A stretch of 64,000 nt of DNA, taken from the NCBI RefSeq assembly GCF_026914265.1, contig NC_069136.1, positions 24,776,201 through 24,840,200 of the forward strand, given 5' to 3'. Position 1 is the first letter of the stretch, and every line of letters starts with the position of its first letter. This document shows positions 34,708 to 46,987 of the stretch, piece by piece. This DNA is from Mya arenaria (Eukaryota; Mollusca; Bivalvia; Myida; Myidae). A program made the translations under genes and the position numbers. The notes below the pieces were generated by a model. That model did not search any database and had not been told where the DNA came from. It saw only the letters and a list, made by a program, of their open reading frames with translations.

Positions 34708-35600
34708 ATTTTCACAAATGCCTTCTGTCTATATGGCTAATTTGATTCAGGTAAGAATATTACACAGATTTCAGGTTTAGTCATTTCCCTAATTTTGTTA
34801 TGAATAGGTTGTACGATGAAGGGAGTTACAGATGTTTGTTGATTTAACTATCATTATAGACCCATTGATGTAGCTGCCGTGAAACTATATTCACAAAATA
34901 GAATACACACACACAAACACACAGAGAGAGTACAAGCATACAATACTAGAGTATAATTAACAAACAGCGTCAGGTTTTAAACAATTTGTTTTTAGAATAA
35001 ATGGATACGATCATGAATTAGATTGATTTACTTGACTAAGGTATAGTTGAGGTATATATCCTTATTTTTTATCATTTTTATTTTATTTTGTAATGTATAT
35101 GCACGCAGATCTATCGCTTTCGCACTCGATATATTGACATGTATTGCATTGTCTATAACTCTTTTCATAATACGTTTTGATTTTGTGTCTTTTGCTAACT
35201 TATTTTTTCTTATATGCATATTAGTGTTAATGCATTGGACTATTGACCGCGTACATATATTTATAATCTCTCAGAAAAGTATACTCACGGACATTATGTC
35301 TACATGTGTGTCTTAATCAACTAGAACTAAACTATGCCTTGATTCATCTGAACACACTCTTTAATATAATAATTTGCCCGCCTTGGCCATGGCCTTCTGT
35401 ATATTTTGTAAATAAATCTTGAATCTTAAACATATGTTCCAATATTGTTTGTACTCTTTCAACATGTCATCATGTACACAGGGGATATATAAAATTAAAA
35501 AATTAAATTACTTGAGACACAGGTGATGTTGAGACAACGGCGTGATTAAGAGCAGTGTAAGGTTTAGACAAAGGCAAAAAGTAAAGACACATTTGAGGTT
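34705..35600. other. no gene recognised
   Basis: AT-rich DNA between the TA repeat and the satellite. A hydrophobic 89-codon frame at 35047-35316 has no recognisable family and low-complexity codons, so it is not accepted as a gene. Confidence 0.5.
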
Positions 35601-38275
35601 GAGACAGAATTAGGGTTAAGACACATGTGAGATTGCGTTACATTTTACGAAAAATGTGATGTTGAGATATATGTTAGGTTGAAAACATGTGAGGTTGTGA
35701 AACATGAGAGGTTGAAACACATGTGAGGTTGAGACACATGTGAGGTTGAGAAGCATGTGAGGTTGAGAAACATGTAGGGTTGAACAAAAATTAAGATTGA
35801 GACACATGTGAAGTTAAGAAACGTGTAAAGTTGAGACACATGTGAGGTTGAGTCGCATGTGAGGTTGTGAAACATGTGAGGTTGAGATACATGTGAGGTT
35901 GAGTCACATGTGAGGTTGAGTCACATGTGAGGTTGAGACACATGTGAGGTTGAGTCGCATGTGAGGTTTTGAAACATGTGAGGTTGAGTCGCATGTGAGG
36001 TTGTGAAACATGTGAGGTTGAGTCACATGTGAGGTTGAGTCGCATGTGAGGTTGTGAAACATGTGAGGTTGAGTCGTATGTGAGGTTGTGAAACATGTGA
36101 GGTTGAGTCGCATGTGAGGTTGTGAAACATGTGAGGTTGAGTCGCATGTGAGGTTGTGAAACATGTGAGGTTGAGTCGCATGTGAGGTTGTGAAACATGT
36201 GAGGTTGAGTCGCATGTGAGGTTGTGAAACATGTGAGGTTGAGTCACATGTGAGGTTGAGTCGCATGTGAGGTTTTGAAACAGGTGAGGTTGAGTCGCAT
36301 GTGAGGTTGCGAAACATGTGAGGTTGAGTCGCATGTGAGGTTGTGAAACATGTGAGGTTGAAAACATGTGAGGTTGTGAAACATGAGAGGTTGAAACACA
36401 TGTGAGGTTGAGACACATGTGAGGTTGAGAAGCATGTGAGGTTGAGAAACATGTAGGGTTGAACAAAAATTAAGATTGAGACACATGTGAAGTTAAGAAA
36501 CGTGTAAAGTTGAGACACATGTGAGGTTGAGTCGCATGTGAGGTTGTGAAACATGTGAGGTTGAGATACATGTGAGGTTGAGTCACATGTGAGGTTGAGT
36601 CACATGTGAGGTTGAGACACATGTGAGGTTGAGTCGCATGTGAGGTTTTGAAACATGTGAGGTTGAGTCGCATGTGAGGTTGTGAAACATGTGAGGTTGA
36701 GTCACATGTGAGGTTGAGTCGCATGTGAGGTTGTGAAACATGTGAGGTTGAGTCGTATGTGAGGTTGTGAAACATGTGAGGTTGAGTCGCATGTGAGGTT
36801 GTGAAACATGTGAGGTTGAGTCGCATGTGAGGTTGTGAAACATGTGAGGTTGAGTCGCATGTGAGGTTGTGAAACATGTGAGGTTGAGTCGCATGTGAGG
36901 TTGTGAAACATGTGAGGTTGAGTCACATGTGAGGTTGAGTCGCATGTGAGGTTTTGAAACAGGTGAGGTTGAGTCGCATGTGAGGTTGCGAAACATGTGA
37001 GGTTGAGTCGCATGTGAGGTTGTGAAACATGTGAGGTTGAGTCGCATGTGAGGTTGTGAAACATGTGAGGTTGAGTCGCATGTGAGGTTGTGAAACATGT
37101 GAGGTTGAGTCGCATGTGAGGTTGTGAAACATGTGAGGTTGAGTCGCATGTGAGGTTGTGAAACATGTGAGGTTGAGTCACATGTGAGGTTGAGATACAT
37201 GTGAGGTTGAGTCGCATGTGAGGTTGAGATACATGTGAGGTTGAGATACATGTGAGGTTGAGATACATGTGAGGTTGAGAAACATGTGTGGTTGAGTCAC
37301 ATGTGAGGTTGAGTCGCATGTGAGGTTGAGATACATGTGAGGTTGAGATACATGTGAGGTTGAGTCACATGTGAGGTTGAGTCACATGTGAGGTTGAGAT
37401 ACATGTGAGGTTGTGTCACATGTGAGGTTGAGTCAGATGTGAGGTTGAGATACATGTGAGGTTGAGATACATGTGAGGTTGAGTCACATGTGAGGTTGAG
37501 TCGCATGTGAGGTTGTGAAACATGTGAGGTTGAGTCGCATGTGAGGTTGTGAAACATGTGAAGTTGAGTCGCATGTGAGGTTGTGAAACATGTGAGGTTG
37601 AGTCGCATGTGAGGTTGTGAAACATGTGAGGTTGAGTCACATGTGAGGTTGAGATACATGTGAGGTTGAGTCGCATGTGAGGTTGAGATACATGTGAGGT
37701 TGAGTCGCATGTGAGGTTGAGATACATGTGAGGTTGAGATACATGTGAGGTTGAGATACATGTGAGGTTGAGAAACATGTGAGGTTGAGTCACATGTGAG
37801 GTTGAGTCGCATGTGAGGTTGAGATACATGTGAGGTTGAGATACATGTGAGGTTGAGTCACATGTGAGGTTGAGTCACATGTGAGGTTGAGATACATGTG
37901 AGGTTGAGTCACATGTGAGGTTGAGTCACCTGTGAGGTTGAGATACATGTGAGGTTGAGATACATGTGAGGTTGTGAAACATGTGAGGTTGAGTCGCATG
38001 TGAGGTTGTGAAACATGTGAGGTTGAGTCGCATGTGAGGTTGTGAAACATGTGAGGTTGAGTCGCATGTGAGGTTGTGAAACATGTGAGGTTGTGAAACA
38101 TGTGAGGTTGAGTCACATGTGAGGTTGAGTCGCATGTGAGGTTGTGAAACATGTGAGGTTGAGTCGCATGTGAGGTTTTGGAACATGTGAGGTTGAGTCG
38201 CATGTGAGGTTGTGAAACATGTGAGGTTGAGTCGCATGTGAGGTTGATATACATGTGAGGTTGAGATACATGTTG
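35600..38275 (+). repeat. 17-bp satellite array with higher-order structure
   Basis: About 155 units of CATGTGAGGTTG plus a variable five-base end (AGTCG, TGAAA, AGATA, AGTCA). Two 17-mers alternate to give a 34-base dimer in many parts. A block from about 35620 to 36250 recurs almost unchanged 679 bases downstream (about 36300-36930), including the same rare variants. Because 17 is not a multiple of 3 and the unit lacks stops on the minus strand, long frames of a 17-residue repeat (NLTC..TSH..QPHM) appear in all three minus frames. These are not genes. Confidence 0.95.
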
Positions 38276-39714
38276 AAACAAATTAGATAGTTGTTAAGTG
38301 TCAGTTGAGGCACATATCATGTTGTAAGTCTGCGTAGTAACATATACGCGAATATTCAGCCGGTGAATTTGTTTAACTGTATTGTGTTCTTAATTGGTAC
38401 TGGTTTGTTTTAAATAGACACGTGATATGTGTAAACTGACAAAATAGCGTTCTTGTTTTCGAACACATTCATTTCCTATACATGATGTGTGACAATTGTC
38501 AATATCTGATGATACACACATGTGGTAAATAAATGGAACAGCTTGTTCTTAAAATGTCTTTACAATTGAACAATAAAGTGTTTTAGTATAATTGTACATT
38601 TTGTCACAAATATTGAATGTTATTATGAAGTCATACTTGAAGAAGATTTAAGCCAACTTGAGTTGTAATTTTGAACACGTTGTTGTATGTTCCGTATAGC
38701 AGAAGAAATACATTTCACAACTAATAAAAGAAAGAAAGAAATGTACATACTTCAATTGACTCTCTGTGACCTTCCCATTCATTTGTACATACTTAGATCA
38801 CTGATTACAAGGACAATAATTAAAAGCATATAATATTTAGATTAATAAGTGTTTAGTGCATGACGTATTACTGAAGCCTAAATCTTTGTAATTAGACCAT
38901 ATAACCTTTTTTTATATAACAACGACACACACGATAACGTAAAGAATATAGAAGTGAAATGCCTGGTTAAACGCAAATAGTTTAAAAAAATAAAGAGTGA
39001 TTGATCCGGCTCGTGACCTTTCTGGTCATTTACAGTTATATTACTGTTGGTATGCGCTATAACAAGCATCTGTAAAATCAGTATTCCTGTTTTATATCGC
39101 AACGGAATTTCCAACTAAGTGAGAGTTATGCAGAAACTTCGCATCAATGCAGTAAAATTAAGTGAAATAATAACTACCATGTATGTAAACCTACTAGGCT
39201 GTAAAAAGGACTTTGCATTTCTGCGATCCAAAATGCAATATTAAAGCAATCCAAATTGGGATTCGAATTATTCGTATTAAAGCAGTTGCATATCCACCAA
39301 GCCATAAGGGTTCGCCAATTATGTTATTTGGGAACTCATTATGATTAATGACATGACCGTGAACTTACTGATAATTAGATAGTTTAACGTAATCAGAATG
39401 ATTGTCTCAGTAATATATTCAGATGACAAAATATTTTCGTATCACGTCGTGCTCTATAAAATGCCCTGCATAGCACTACATGGTGCTGTGATTAAAACTT
39501 TGTTTGTGTGTAATCATGATCCGTCACGAACGAAACGTGCTTCTGAAAAAACAGCCAACAGTGTATTCACTTGCTTCGTAGTGAATACAAAAATCCACGA
39601 TCTCGACGGATACGCGTTGGCACACCGACCTCGACGTAATACGGGATACAGGACGTCTGAAAAAAATCCAGTCATAATATGTGTGGAATGAAATTGTTAT
39701 GGTGTGAATACGTT
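38276..39714. other. no gene recognised
   Basis: AT-rich DNA without a domain-bearing frame. The 97-codon frame at 39398-39691 is not recognised and lacks support. Confidence 0.45.
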
Positions 39715-39930
39715 ATTGCCAGCGATGTCGCGGATTTGCAGAGCACGGATAATATCAGCAAAAGACATTCGAATCAAATAACTCCCGAAACAACACGATT
39801 TGTTTCTCTAGCTTAAGAACCTTACAGTTGACATAACTCGTCAAGTCGACATAAATCACGCTTCCATACATGCTGGATAATATTTTCGCCAGAAGAACGA
39901 AACAGAGTAATATTCGCTCATCACAATTTC
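39715..39930 (-). pseudogene. diverged copy of the 6273-6572 frame
   Basis: The minus strand keeps YGSVIYVDLTSY and, in another frame, GSYLIRMSFADIIRALQI with DIAGNNV, matching the 6273-6572 product. The copy is frame-broken. Part of the neighbouring A sequence (6545-6620) reappears inverted at 40130-40215, so the locus was also rearranged. Confidence 0.4.
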
Positions 39931-40369
39931 TACTTGCTTTCCTGATTTTCTTTAATAGAACGTTCTTGCTCTAAACAACATATCTCCAGAAACGCTACTG
40001 AGCGCTAGCACGCTTTTTTATATGTCCAACAAGTGTTATTTGAGCTCTGCAAGTCCAGAATCCTTGAAATAAAATGCTCACAATAATATTAAATTAGAAA
40101 TATTCCTGAACCGGGATTTTTTTCTACACAGCAACAATGTACTCGTGTATTAAAATTGACGTTAATACGTAATTAGGTTTAAGGTAATATAACGTTACAG
40201 AAAACCAGTTTTACTTAATATAATCAATTTTCCAATACTGAAAAGTAAATTGCTGTAAACAAAATAGAGGAAATGCCATGAACGGTGCCGTTTGAACCGC
40301 TCATGTATACGAAATTTTGTATGGTCACCGTGATTTTACTTTTCAGCGAAGAACAGAAAACGTGATCAA

Positions 40370-40660
40370 TTTCGTTGATTTGACAAAATACATAATGCCA
40401 AGGCTTAACTTCAGGCCATCTTTGCAGGCGTACGACGATTCACTGGCATATAAAAACTGGCTGTTCTGGCGGTCGGCGGCGCTATACATGTTCGACCAAC
40501 TCAAGCACTTACAGAAAATTCGACGTTGACTTATTGTGCAACATTGCAAGTGTATATGGTTTCATAGCAATATTGAGCACAGACAGCACCAATCTTCTAG
40601 TTAAAGATGTCGTCTGCAACACGGAAGATGCAAAATGCTCAGCCGTCCGTTTTTCCAAGG
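40370..40660 (+). pseudogene. decayed innexin fragment, copy B
   Basis: Open from the N-terminal-type piece (YKNWLFWRSAALYMFDQL, compare YNWLFRRSAALEDMADRL at 1870-2875) to a stop. Then, in the next frame, comes the C-terminal-type piece (CNIASVYGFIAILSTDSTNL then LVKDVVC, compare the exon at 1109-1344). The central 300 codons are missing exactly as in copy A, so the deletion predates the segmental duplication. The 68-71-codon frames here are remnants, not genes. Confidence 0.7.
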
Positions 40661-40826
40661 GCCCTTGTTCGATAAAAAACGCCTTAAGTATGAAATGTCA
40701 AATGAGTTCGTTATTTAGAAAAGGAGCCAGATTGGGTGTTAAACGTTGACTGGATTCCCTTGGTGTTCCATAATTTGTAATATAAGCGCTCTCTATAAAT
40801 GAATTTGCCATAATAAATATATTTTT

Positions 40827-41144
40827 GCGCTGGCGGATTTTGAGGTGTGTGTGTGTTTTGAGGTGTGTGTGTGTGGGGGGGGGGGGGCATCCGGCGCGCA
40901 ACCCCTCTAAAAAATGGTCCTAGATTACTTTTATTTCAATATGGGACAGAAAAAAAGTAATAAAACATGCTCAAAATGCACCATTTTCTGGCTACAAGTT
41001 GTTAAAATGGTCTTGAGAAAGTAAAACCAAGCCCACATGCAAATAGTTTAGGCCATACATTTGACATTCTAAGGGAGGGCGCATGTCAAAAGGTTGCGCC
41101 CTTAAGTTACGCCCCTCTAACGTCAATTCCTGGAACCGCCCCTG
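40827..41144 (-). mobile_element. hAT-like MITE, copy in duplication B
   Basis: Left end GCGCTGGCGGATTTTGAGG, right end ACGTCAATTCCTGGAACC then GCCCCTG, the inverse of the 24966-25245 copy. A GT/poly-G expansion sits at 40845-40886. Absent from copy A. Confidence 0.75.
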
Positions 41145-41296
41145 GTTTGGAATCAGTCGAAATCCTACTAATTGGCATGTGTTCGTATGACATGAAATGC
41201 AAGCATTGCTTAAATACTTGCTGCCTTTTCATACATATAAACAACAGACAACAGTTACATTCTTACGGAATAGTTTCTTCAGAAGGTTCAGTTTTT

Positions 41297-42950
41297 AGAC
41301 TATCTGCGCATGTGCGCAGGTAGTCTTAAGACCACAAACTCCAGAGAACTACTTATATTTATGTCGTTTTAACCCATTTTTTGTCTCAATGCGCTCTATG
41401 TTTAGCAGAATGACGTCGAAACCATAAAAATAGATTAGTTGTGTTGCAGTCCGAGTATGAGTTTTTGCTTGTCAGCTATTTCTGCGATGTAATTATGTAT
41501 CCCGGCGTTTTATTTTTAGCAGAATATAACTATTTTTAGATCGTTATATTTATCCGATTAATGAGGGTCAAGATAGGAGGCTCTGGTAGGAAGATAACAT
41601 ATTGATATTCACTCTGAGTTTAGCCCATGATGTTCCAGAAATGATTACCGACCGCAAGTGTCCCATCGCCTGCAGGATTTGTTATTATAACCTGACGTGA
41701 CCCTGAAGCACGCTTATTTGTAATGTTGCTTTTATATTTGACTTTTATGAGATAAGAAACAAAAATAATCGTCTAAGTTTAAAATAGTTGTATCTCAGGT
41801 TTCGCATTGCTAATGCTTCAAATACTATACATTGTAATTTACCTGCAACACAATAACAAGATACTATTCATTCTATGATTTTAGGCGTTTATATTTCTAA
41901 TAAGATGTTTTCATTTTTTGCATAAAAGCTTCGTTCCGGTGTATTCTTGGCATAGTTTTAGACATTAGGCTTTCAATTTATATAAGCACACATGCCCTGA
42001 TACGACAGTGAGTCATGCATACGTTTGGTGAAGCAAAGTATTTCGGTTTAAACCTGTTTAACATCCAAAGAGTACGAAGCATTTGTAACAGCACTAGTAG
42101 TATTTCTACACAGGTACTTACATAAAACATTAATAACATAAAATGTATCAATAAATTTTAAAAAGCACAATCATATTCTCATTCATAAAACAGACTAGTT
42201 CCGATAATCTAAAAATAGATTAAACTACATAAACTGACCGGTATTCTAAACATACAGTTTCTACATACATTAACTGACCACATGTTTGTCCTCACCGCGG
42301 GAAAACGACCATCTGATAAGTTCTGCATTTTAAAAGGTATTATTGCTAAAGTTGCTCGTTAAAATAGAATCATTTTCCTTAAAGAATTAAAACGTGTAAG
42401 TTCATAAAACTTGTCTAACGTATGCTATCTAATCAAAACACCGAAAAACCTTTAGACGCGACTGAAAAGAGCATTTACTGTAACTTCAAATACATGGGTT
42501 GCGTCGACTGAAGTGATAAGCTGTGTATTTTGAATGGAATTATTGCTGAAGTTGTCTGTAAAAAATGATTTTCCCTAAACAAAACGTGTATGTTAATAAA
42601 AGGAAATGATATATATATATATGATGTATTGTATTTTCCTTTTGTATGGTATCTAATCAAAGCAACGCAAAACCTTTAGAAACGCTTGAAATGGGGCATG
42701 CATTGTAACACTAAATACATGGGGATATGGGATTACGACGATTAAAGTGACATTTACAAAAACAAAATGACACAAGACGCCATAAAGATATAGATATGTT
42801 TGTTTCCTTGTCCAGTGTGGGCACAAGCGCTCTCGGCACATTTTTCACTTTTATTTATGTGCCCTTCAACCATTCCCATAGTTCAAATAAAATTTGTAAC
42901 TCTCACATATTTGCCCGCAGATAGTCTTTCAGCGCCTCGCGCTTTGATTG
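41297..42950. mobile_element. 1.65-kb non-autonomous element with AGACTATCTGCGC ends
   Basis: AGACTATCTGCGCATGTGCG at the left and CCGCAGATAGTCTTTC near the right are inverted. Copy A runs straight from GTTAAGTTTTG to TTGTTATTGATGAA at this point, which defines the insert. AT-rich interior with no transposase frame. The right end lies between 42928 and 42950. Confidence 0.6.
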
Positions 42951-43639
42951 TTGTTATCGATTAAGTAGTAAATATTTTTGTTGTTGCTATACTCGGAAAA
43001 TAAACCGAAAGTGAAAGTAAATAAACCTGATAAGAGTGATCGGTATTGCATTTTTGAAAAATGATATACTCGTATATTGATTTCCGTTTAATCTTCTTAA
43101 CTTGAGAACACGGAAGTATAGGACAGTGTTTAAGTGTTTTCTTTCTTTTTAATAAAATAGTTAAGCACGAAACATATGGTAGGTCGATACCAGGTTCTTT
43201 TTAAGTTTTTCTTATTTTATTAATTTTAAAGGTTCAGATGGGAATTAAAACCGATTATTTACTGTTGAGGAGATGTGTAATTATGTGTAAATATCGTAAG
43301 ATCATATAATCGTTTAAATCAAGGCATTCCACAATAGCGGCATTATCGTACAGGGATAGGTTAGTAACCTTATTCGCTACATGTTACAATTATTTAACTT
43401 TATCTTAAGATGTTTTGATTTTATACAAAGAGGGGTGAAACCTAACGACATTACACTACTTCATCGCAGAAACATTTTGAAATAATGACGAAAAACCTCC
43501 CTTTCATGATATATTTGGCGTACACTGTACATGAAAAGTGTACTTTATCGCTGATGGGGGATGAAATACGCTTAAATTGTTATTACATATACTGATGGTG
43601 ATCATGATTAATTTAAGACATATAATATTGATGAAAGTC

Positions 43640-44060
43640 GATGATGACGATGATGATGATGATGATGATGATGGTGGTGGTGGATGTGATGATGATGGTG
43701 AAGATGCATCTTGCTGCTGCTGCCGCTGCTGCTGATGATGATTATTATGATAATGCTGGTGATGGTTGTTGTGGTGATGATGGTGAAGATGGAGGGATTG
43801 ATGATGACGATGATGATGATGATGATGATGATGTTAATGCTTCTGCTGCTGATGATGATGTTAATGGTGGTGAAATGATGATGATGGTGGTGGTTTGGTG
43901 GTAAAAGTATTGTCGATGGTAGTGATGGTGGTGGTTTAGGTGACGATGCCGATGCTGATGTTGATGCTGGTGGTGGTGGTGCTGCTGCTGCTTATGATGG
44001 TGGTGGTGGTGATGATGTCGGTGTTGTTGTTGTTAGTGGTGGCGATGATGATATTCATCA
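43640..44060 (+). repeat. (GAT/GGT/GCT)n trinucleotide repeat, copy B
   Basis: Counterpart of 15555-15990 with different run lengths. Confidence 0.9.
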
Positions 44061-44141
44061 TTGTAGACTGTTCGTCCAAACACAGTAAAATCTATGCTGG
44101 AAATATCTATAACTCGATGTATATCTAACAATATATGTTTA

Positions 44142-44428
44142 CTAATTTCCAGTCGGTTTGTAATACCTGCATTGCTTCAACAATAGGCATTCGACTCATG
44201 CCACCATCTGGTGAGGACACTGATATTCGGCCGTATCGCATGCCGACTGTCGTTAAGACAAGATTCTACTGTTTTACTGCATTGCGACAATACCAGCATC
44301 TTACTTTAGAGGTAGGTTACTCTGATTTCGCCTTAATAAGCAATCAACCAGATATATTTTATTACATACCTAAATCAACAAGCAATACATATCGCAAAAT
44401 AAGTATAAGTACATTCAAGTGCTATTAG
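44142..44428 (+). CDS. unidentified short frame conserved in both duplication copies
   Basis: After TTTCCAG an open frame reads CNTCIASTIGIRLMPPSGED, then DIRPYRMPTVVKTRFYCF and on to a stop at 44426-44428. The copy A counterpart (16058-16340) differs by one CGA to TGA change and by a three-base indel that keeps frame. No domain is recognised. High overall DNA identity means that conservation of the frame alone proves little. Confidence 0.2.
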
Positions 44429-44757
44429 GCCGTATTCCACTCTGCTGACGTCACATCATACGCGTGTCATTACGAGATTTTAAAGTGACGTCTTTAAACA
44501 AAATATGACATTTATTATCAAAATATGTTTCTTTTACCTGATTTCACCAGCAATGTATACAATGAAAGGGTTTGTCATACGGCGATTTGATCCGGAATGT
44601 CTTATTGGAATCTTGTTTTGATTTCTCTCAGCTGGCGCCTCGTGAAAAACAAATCTGCCAACTTTCACTCGAGTCGAATACAACCTCCCGATTCAAAACG
44701 CAGAACTTATAACCCGGATATATGTTTACTTTTACTTAGAGACTGAGCATCGTTTTC

Positions 44758-45080
44758 GGCCAAAAAAAAAAATACATTTGGTTCGGGTTACCCGACCCTA
44801 CCTACGGAATAGGCGCCGACCCTACCGTTTTTATAGTCAGTATGAAAAAAACAATGAAAAACTAAAAAAAAATTATTATTTTTTTTGCTTATTTTTTTTT
44901 TTTGCTTTTCAATATGTAGTTTAAAACCTTAAATGCTTATATAGAAGATAACTTTAACACCATTCTCTAATGATGAAAATGACATTCTTATATAAAGACT
45001 AATAAAAAAAAAAAAAAAGCCTACCTACCCTACCTATTTTTGAAAAGGATGTAACCCTAACCAAACAATTTTTTTAGGCC
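44758..45080. mobile_element. complete CCGACCCTA-family MITE
   Basis: Left GGCCAAAAAAAAAAATACAT, TTTGGTTCGGGTTACCCGAC. Right end read backwards is GGCCTAAAAAAATTGTTTGG, TTAGGGTTAC. A 323-base element with about 40-base imperfect inverted ends. Confidence 0.7.
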
Positions 45081-45309
45081 TAATTATAAACTCATATTTG
45101 GCGTTTTGTTTATTTGCGAAGGATGGGTATCAGCAGTTGTATTAACAGCATCCGGATTAAGTTTGCAAATCCGGAATTTTTGCAAACTTATTTGTTTTAT
45201 TTTTCACCCAATGTTTTTTATTTTTGTATTTTTAAAATGTGTTAGGTAATACTAATAAGAGATATTTTTTGTTTCCTGAAATTTAATTTAGAAATATGTT
45301 TTTTTGGCA

Positions 45310-45720
45310 TTTAAAGTCAACTTTTCCAATGGGAGTCCCATTGGAAAATGGCCTTCCCATTGGAAAATGGCTTTTTCAAGCTTTTCCAATTGGAAAACTG
45401 GCTCTATTAAAATTGTGGGAGAATTTGGAACATAATTTTTAAAATTGAAATTGACTGTTTAATTAAGAATATTTTACACTCATTACATGAAAAATAATAT
45501 ATTCATTAAAAATGAAGAACCGATAGATTCATTTAAGGCATTTGTTTGCGAATCCTTCCCATGAGTGAATCTTTCCAATTGGAGGATTCCCACATTCAAA
45601 GTGGGAAAGTATGAACATTGGAAAATTCCAATTGGAATATTTGGTTAATGGGAAAATTCCAATTGGAGAATAAAGTTCAGTTTTAAAATGGGAAATTTCC
45701 AATTGGAAGGACAGGTAAGA
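45310..45720. repeat. cluster of CCAATTGG / CCCATTGGAAAA palindromes
   Basis: At least ten occurrences of TTCCAATTGGAA-like or CCATTGGAAAA motifs on both strands in 400 bases, most of them local palindromes. Non-coding. Confidence 0.7.
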
Positions 45721-46600
45721 TTTTGTAATGGGAACATGTAGGAAATGGGAATAAAGAAAAATATTGCCATATTTAAAGCAAAAATTAGCAAAATGACACT
45801 TCTTTCAATGTCCTTACCTGTCAACTGTCGACTTATCCATATTCCTCATCGCTGTTATACTATACAATGGTTAGCATGACGTCTAACCATCGTATTGCTT
45901 CATTAACCCTGTATCAGATACTAGTACAATTTTTTATCCGATTGAAAAAAAGACAAACAAAAAAATCCATCTTTCATCAATGTCACAAAAACGCTGTCGT
46001 TAAGCTTGATTACAAACATCTTGCCATTTAACCGATTATTTTCAAGGTTAAAGGCAACTAAAATTTGGTCAAGAATTAGCATTAATGAAGTTCTTTGAAG
46101 TCGAAGATATAAACTTTTTTACACTTCTATCTTTGTTAAAGACCACATGATTATGTTCATATATTTACACAAATTATAAAGGAGTCGGAGAGGTGATGGA
46201 GATCTATTGTATGAAAAGGCTTAATTTATGGTATTTATGGGTAAAAATAGTGAAGGAACGACTCGCCATACTGTCATTATTTCATGTACATTGTGCTATA
46301 TGAAATTATTCTCGTTCACCAGAGTGATGGTGCCATACGTTACACATTTGATTTATCACTATCAAACCTCTTGTAAATGAGAATGTGTGAATATGGTGTT
46401 GATAAATCAATGAATGGGTTAGAAAATAAACATTTTGAATTTTGAAAAAAAGAAGCCTGAACTTGAAGAATACTGCCATGACTAATGAGATGCAATGTGC
46501 CAGGCCGCAAAAGTTTTATCAGTGAACATATTAACAGACAATTAAGATATTACATTCAAACAGGGAAAAAGTAATATGAAAACCTATCGCTGTCGCTAAA
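45721..46600. other. no gene recognised
   Basis: AT-rich DNA with no supported coding or repeat structure. Confidence 0.4.
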
Positions 46601-46603
46601 GTA

Positions 46604-46704
46604 ATGCACCAGTCAATGGTAAGCATCCCCCACCCCAGGTCCGGGGGGACAGTCGATGGTTTTGTGTTCGCGCCAAAATAGCGGGGAATTGGCCTTGGAC
46701 CGAC
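46604..46704 (+). mobile_element. fragment of CACCAGTCAAT-type MITE
   Basis: TGCACCAGTCAATGGTAA and the CCCCAGGTCCGGGG / AATAGCGGGGAATTGGCC segment match the left third of the element at 60527-60875. Truncated by, or next to, the hAT-like MITE that follows. Confidence 0.55.
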
Positions 46705-46730
46705 TGTGTAGCTCAAGGAATTTGGTCGAA

Positions 46731-46987
46731 GCGCTAGCGGTTTAAGCGCCCGGCGTGCGCCACCTCTAAAATAATCGAAGTTTACTGTTTTCATCAATAT
46801 CGGAGAAACAAAGGTAATAAAATAAGCTCATAATGCACCATTTCCGACTACATACATGAGGGAGTAACCCCAAATTCCCGTAAAACAGTTTATGCCATAT
46901 ACTTTCGGTTCTGAGGGAGGAGCACATGTCAAAAGTTGCGCCCCTAAGTTACTACCCCTCTAACATCAATTCCTGGATCCGCACCTG
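46731..46987 (-). mobile_element. hAT-like MITE, further copy
   Basis: GCGCTAGCGGTTTAAGC at the left and ACATCAATTCCTGGATCC then GCACCTGC at the right. Same orientation and family as 40827-41144. Confidence 0.7.

Larger units (their letters stand above)
40310..44870 (+). repeat. segmental duplication, copy B
   Basis: Colinear with 9820-16780. Identity is high over 42986-44860 and lower in the innexin fragment. It carries its own insertions: a hAT-like MITE (40827-41144) and a 1.65-kb element (41297-42950). It lacks those of copy A. Confidence 0.8.

Noticed and set aside
35047-35316. Hydrophobic 89-codon frame as a membrane protein
   Set aside because: AT-driven Phe/Ile/Leu composition, no family match, no splice or start context; the opposite strand is also open.
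35640-38275. CRISPR array
   Set aside because: Repeats are contiguous without unique spacers, and the genome is eukaryotic.
35616-38313. Many minus-strand frames of NLTCDSTSHVSQPHM type
   Set aside because: Result of a 17-bp satellite lacking stops; same peptide in all three frames.
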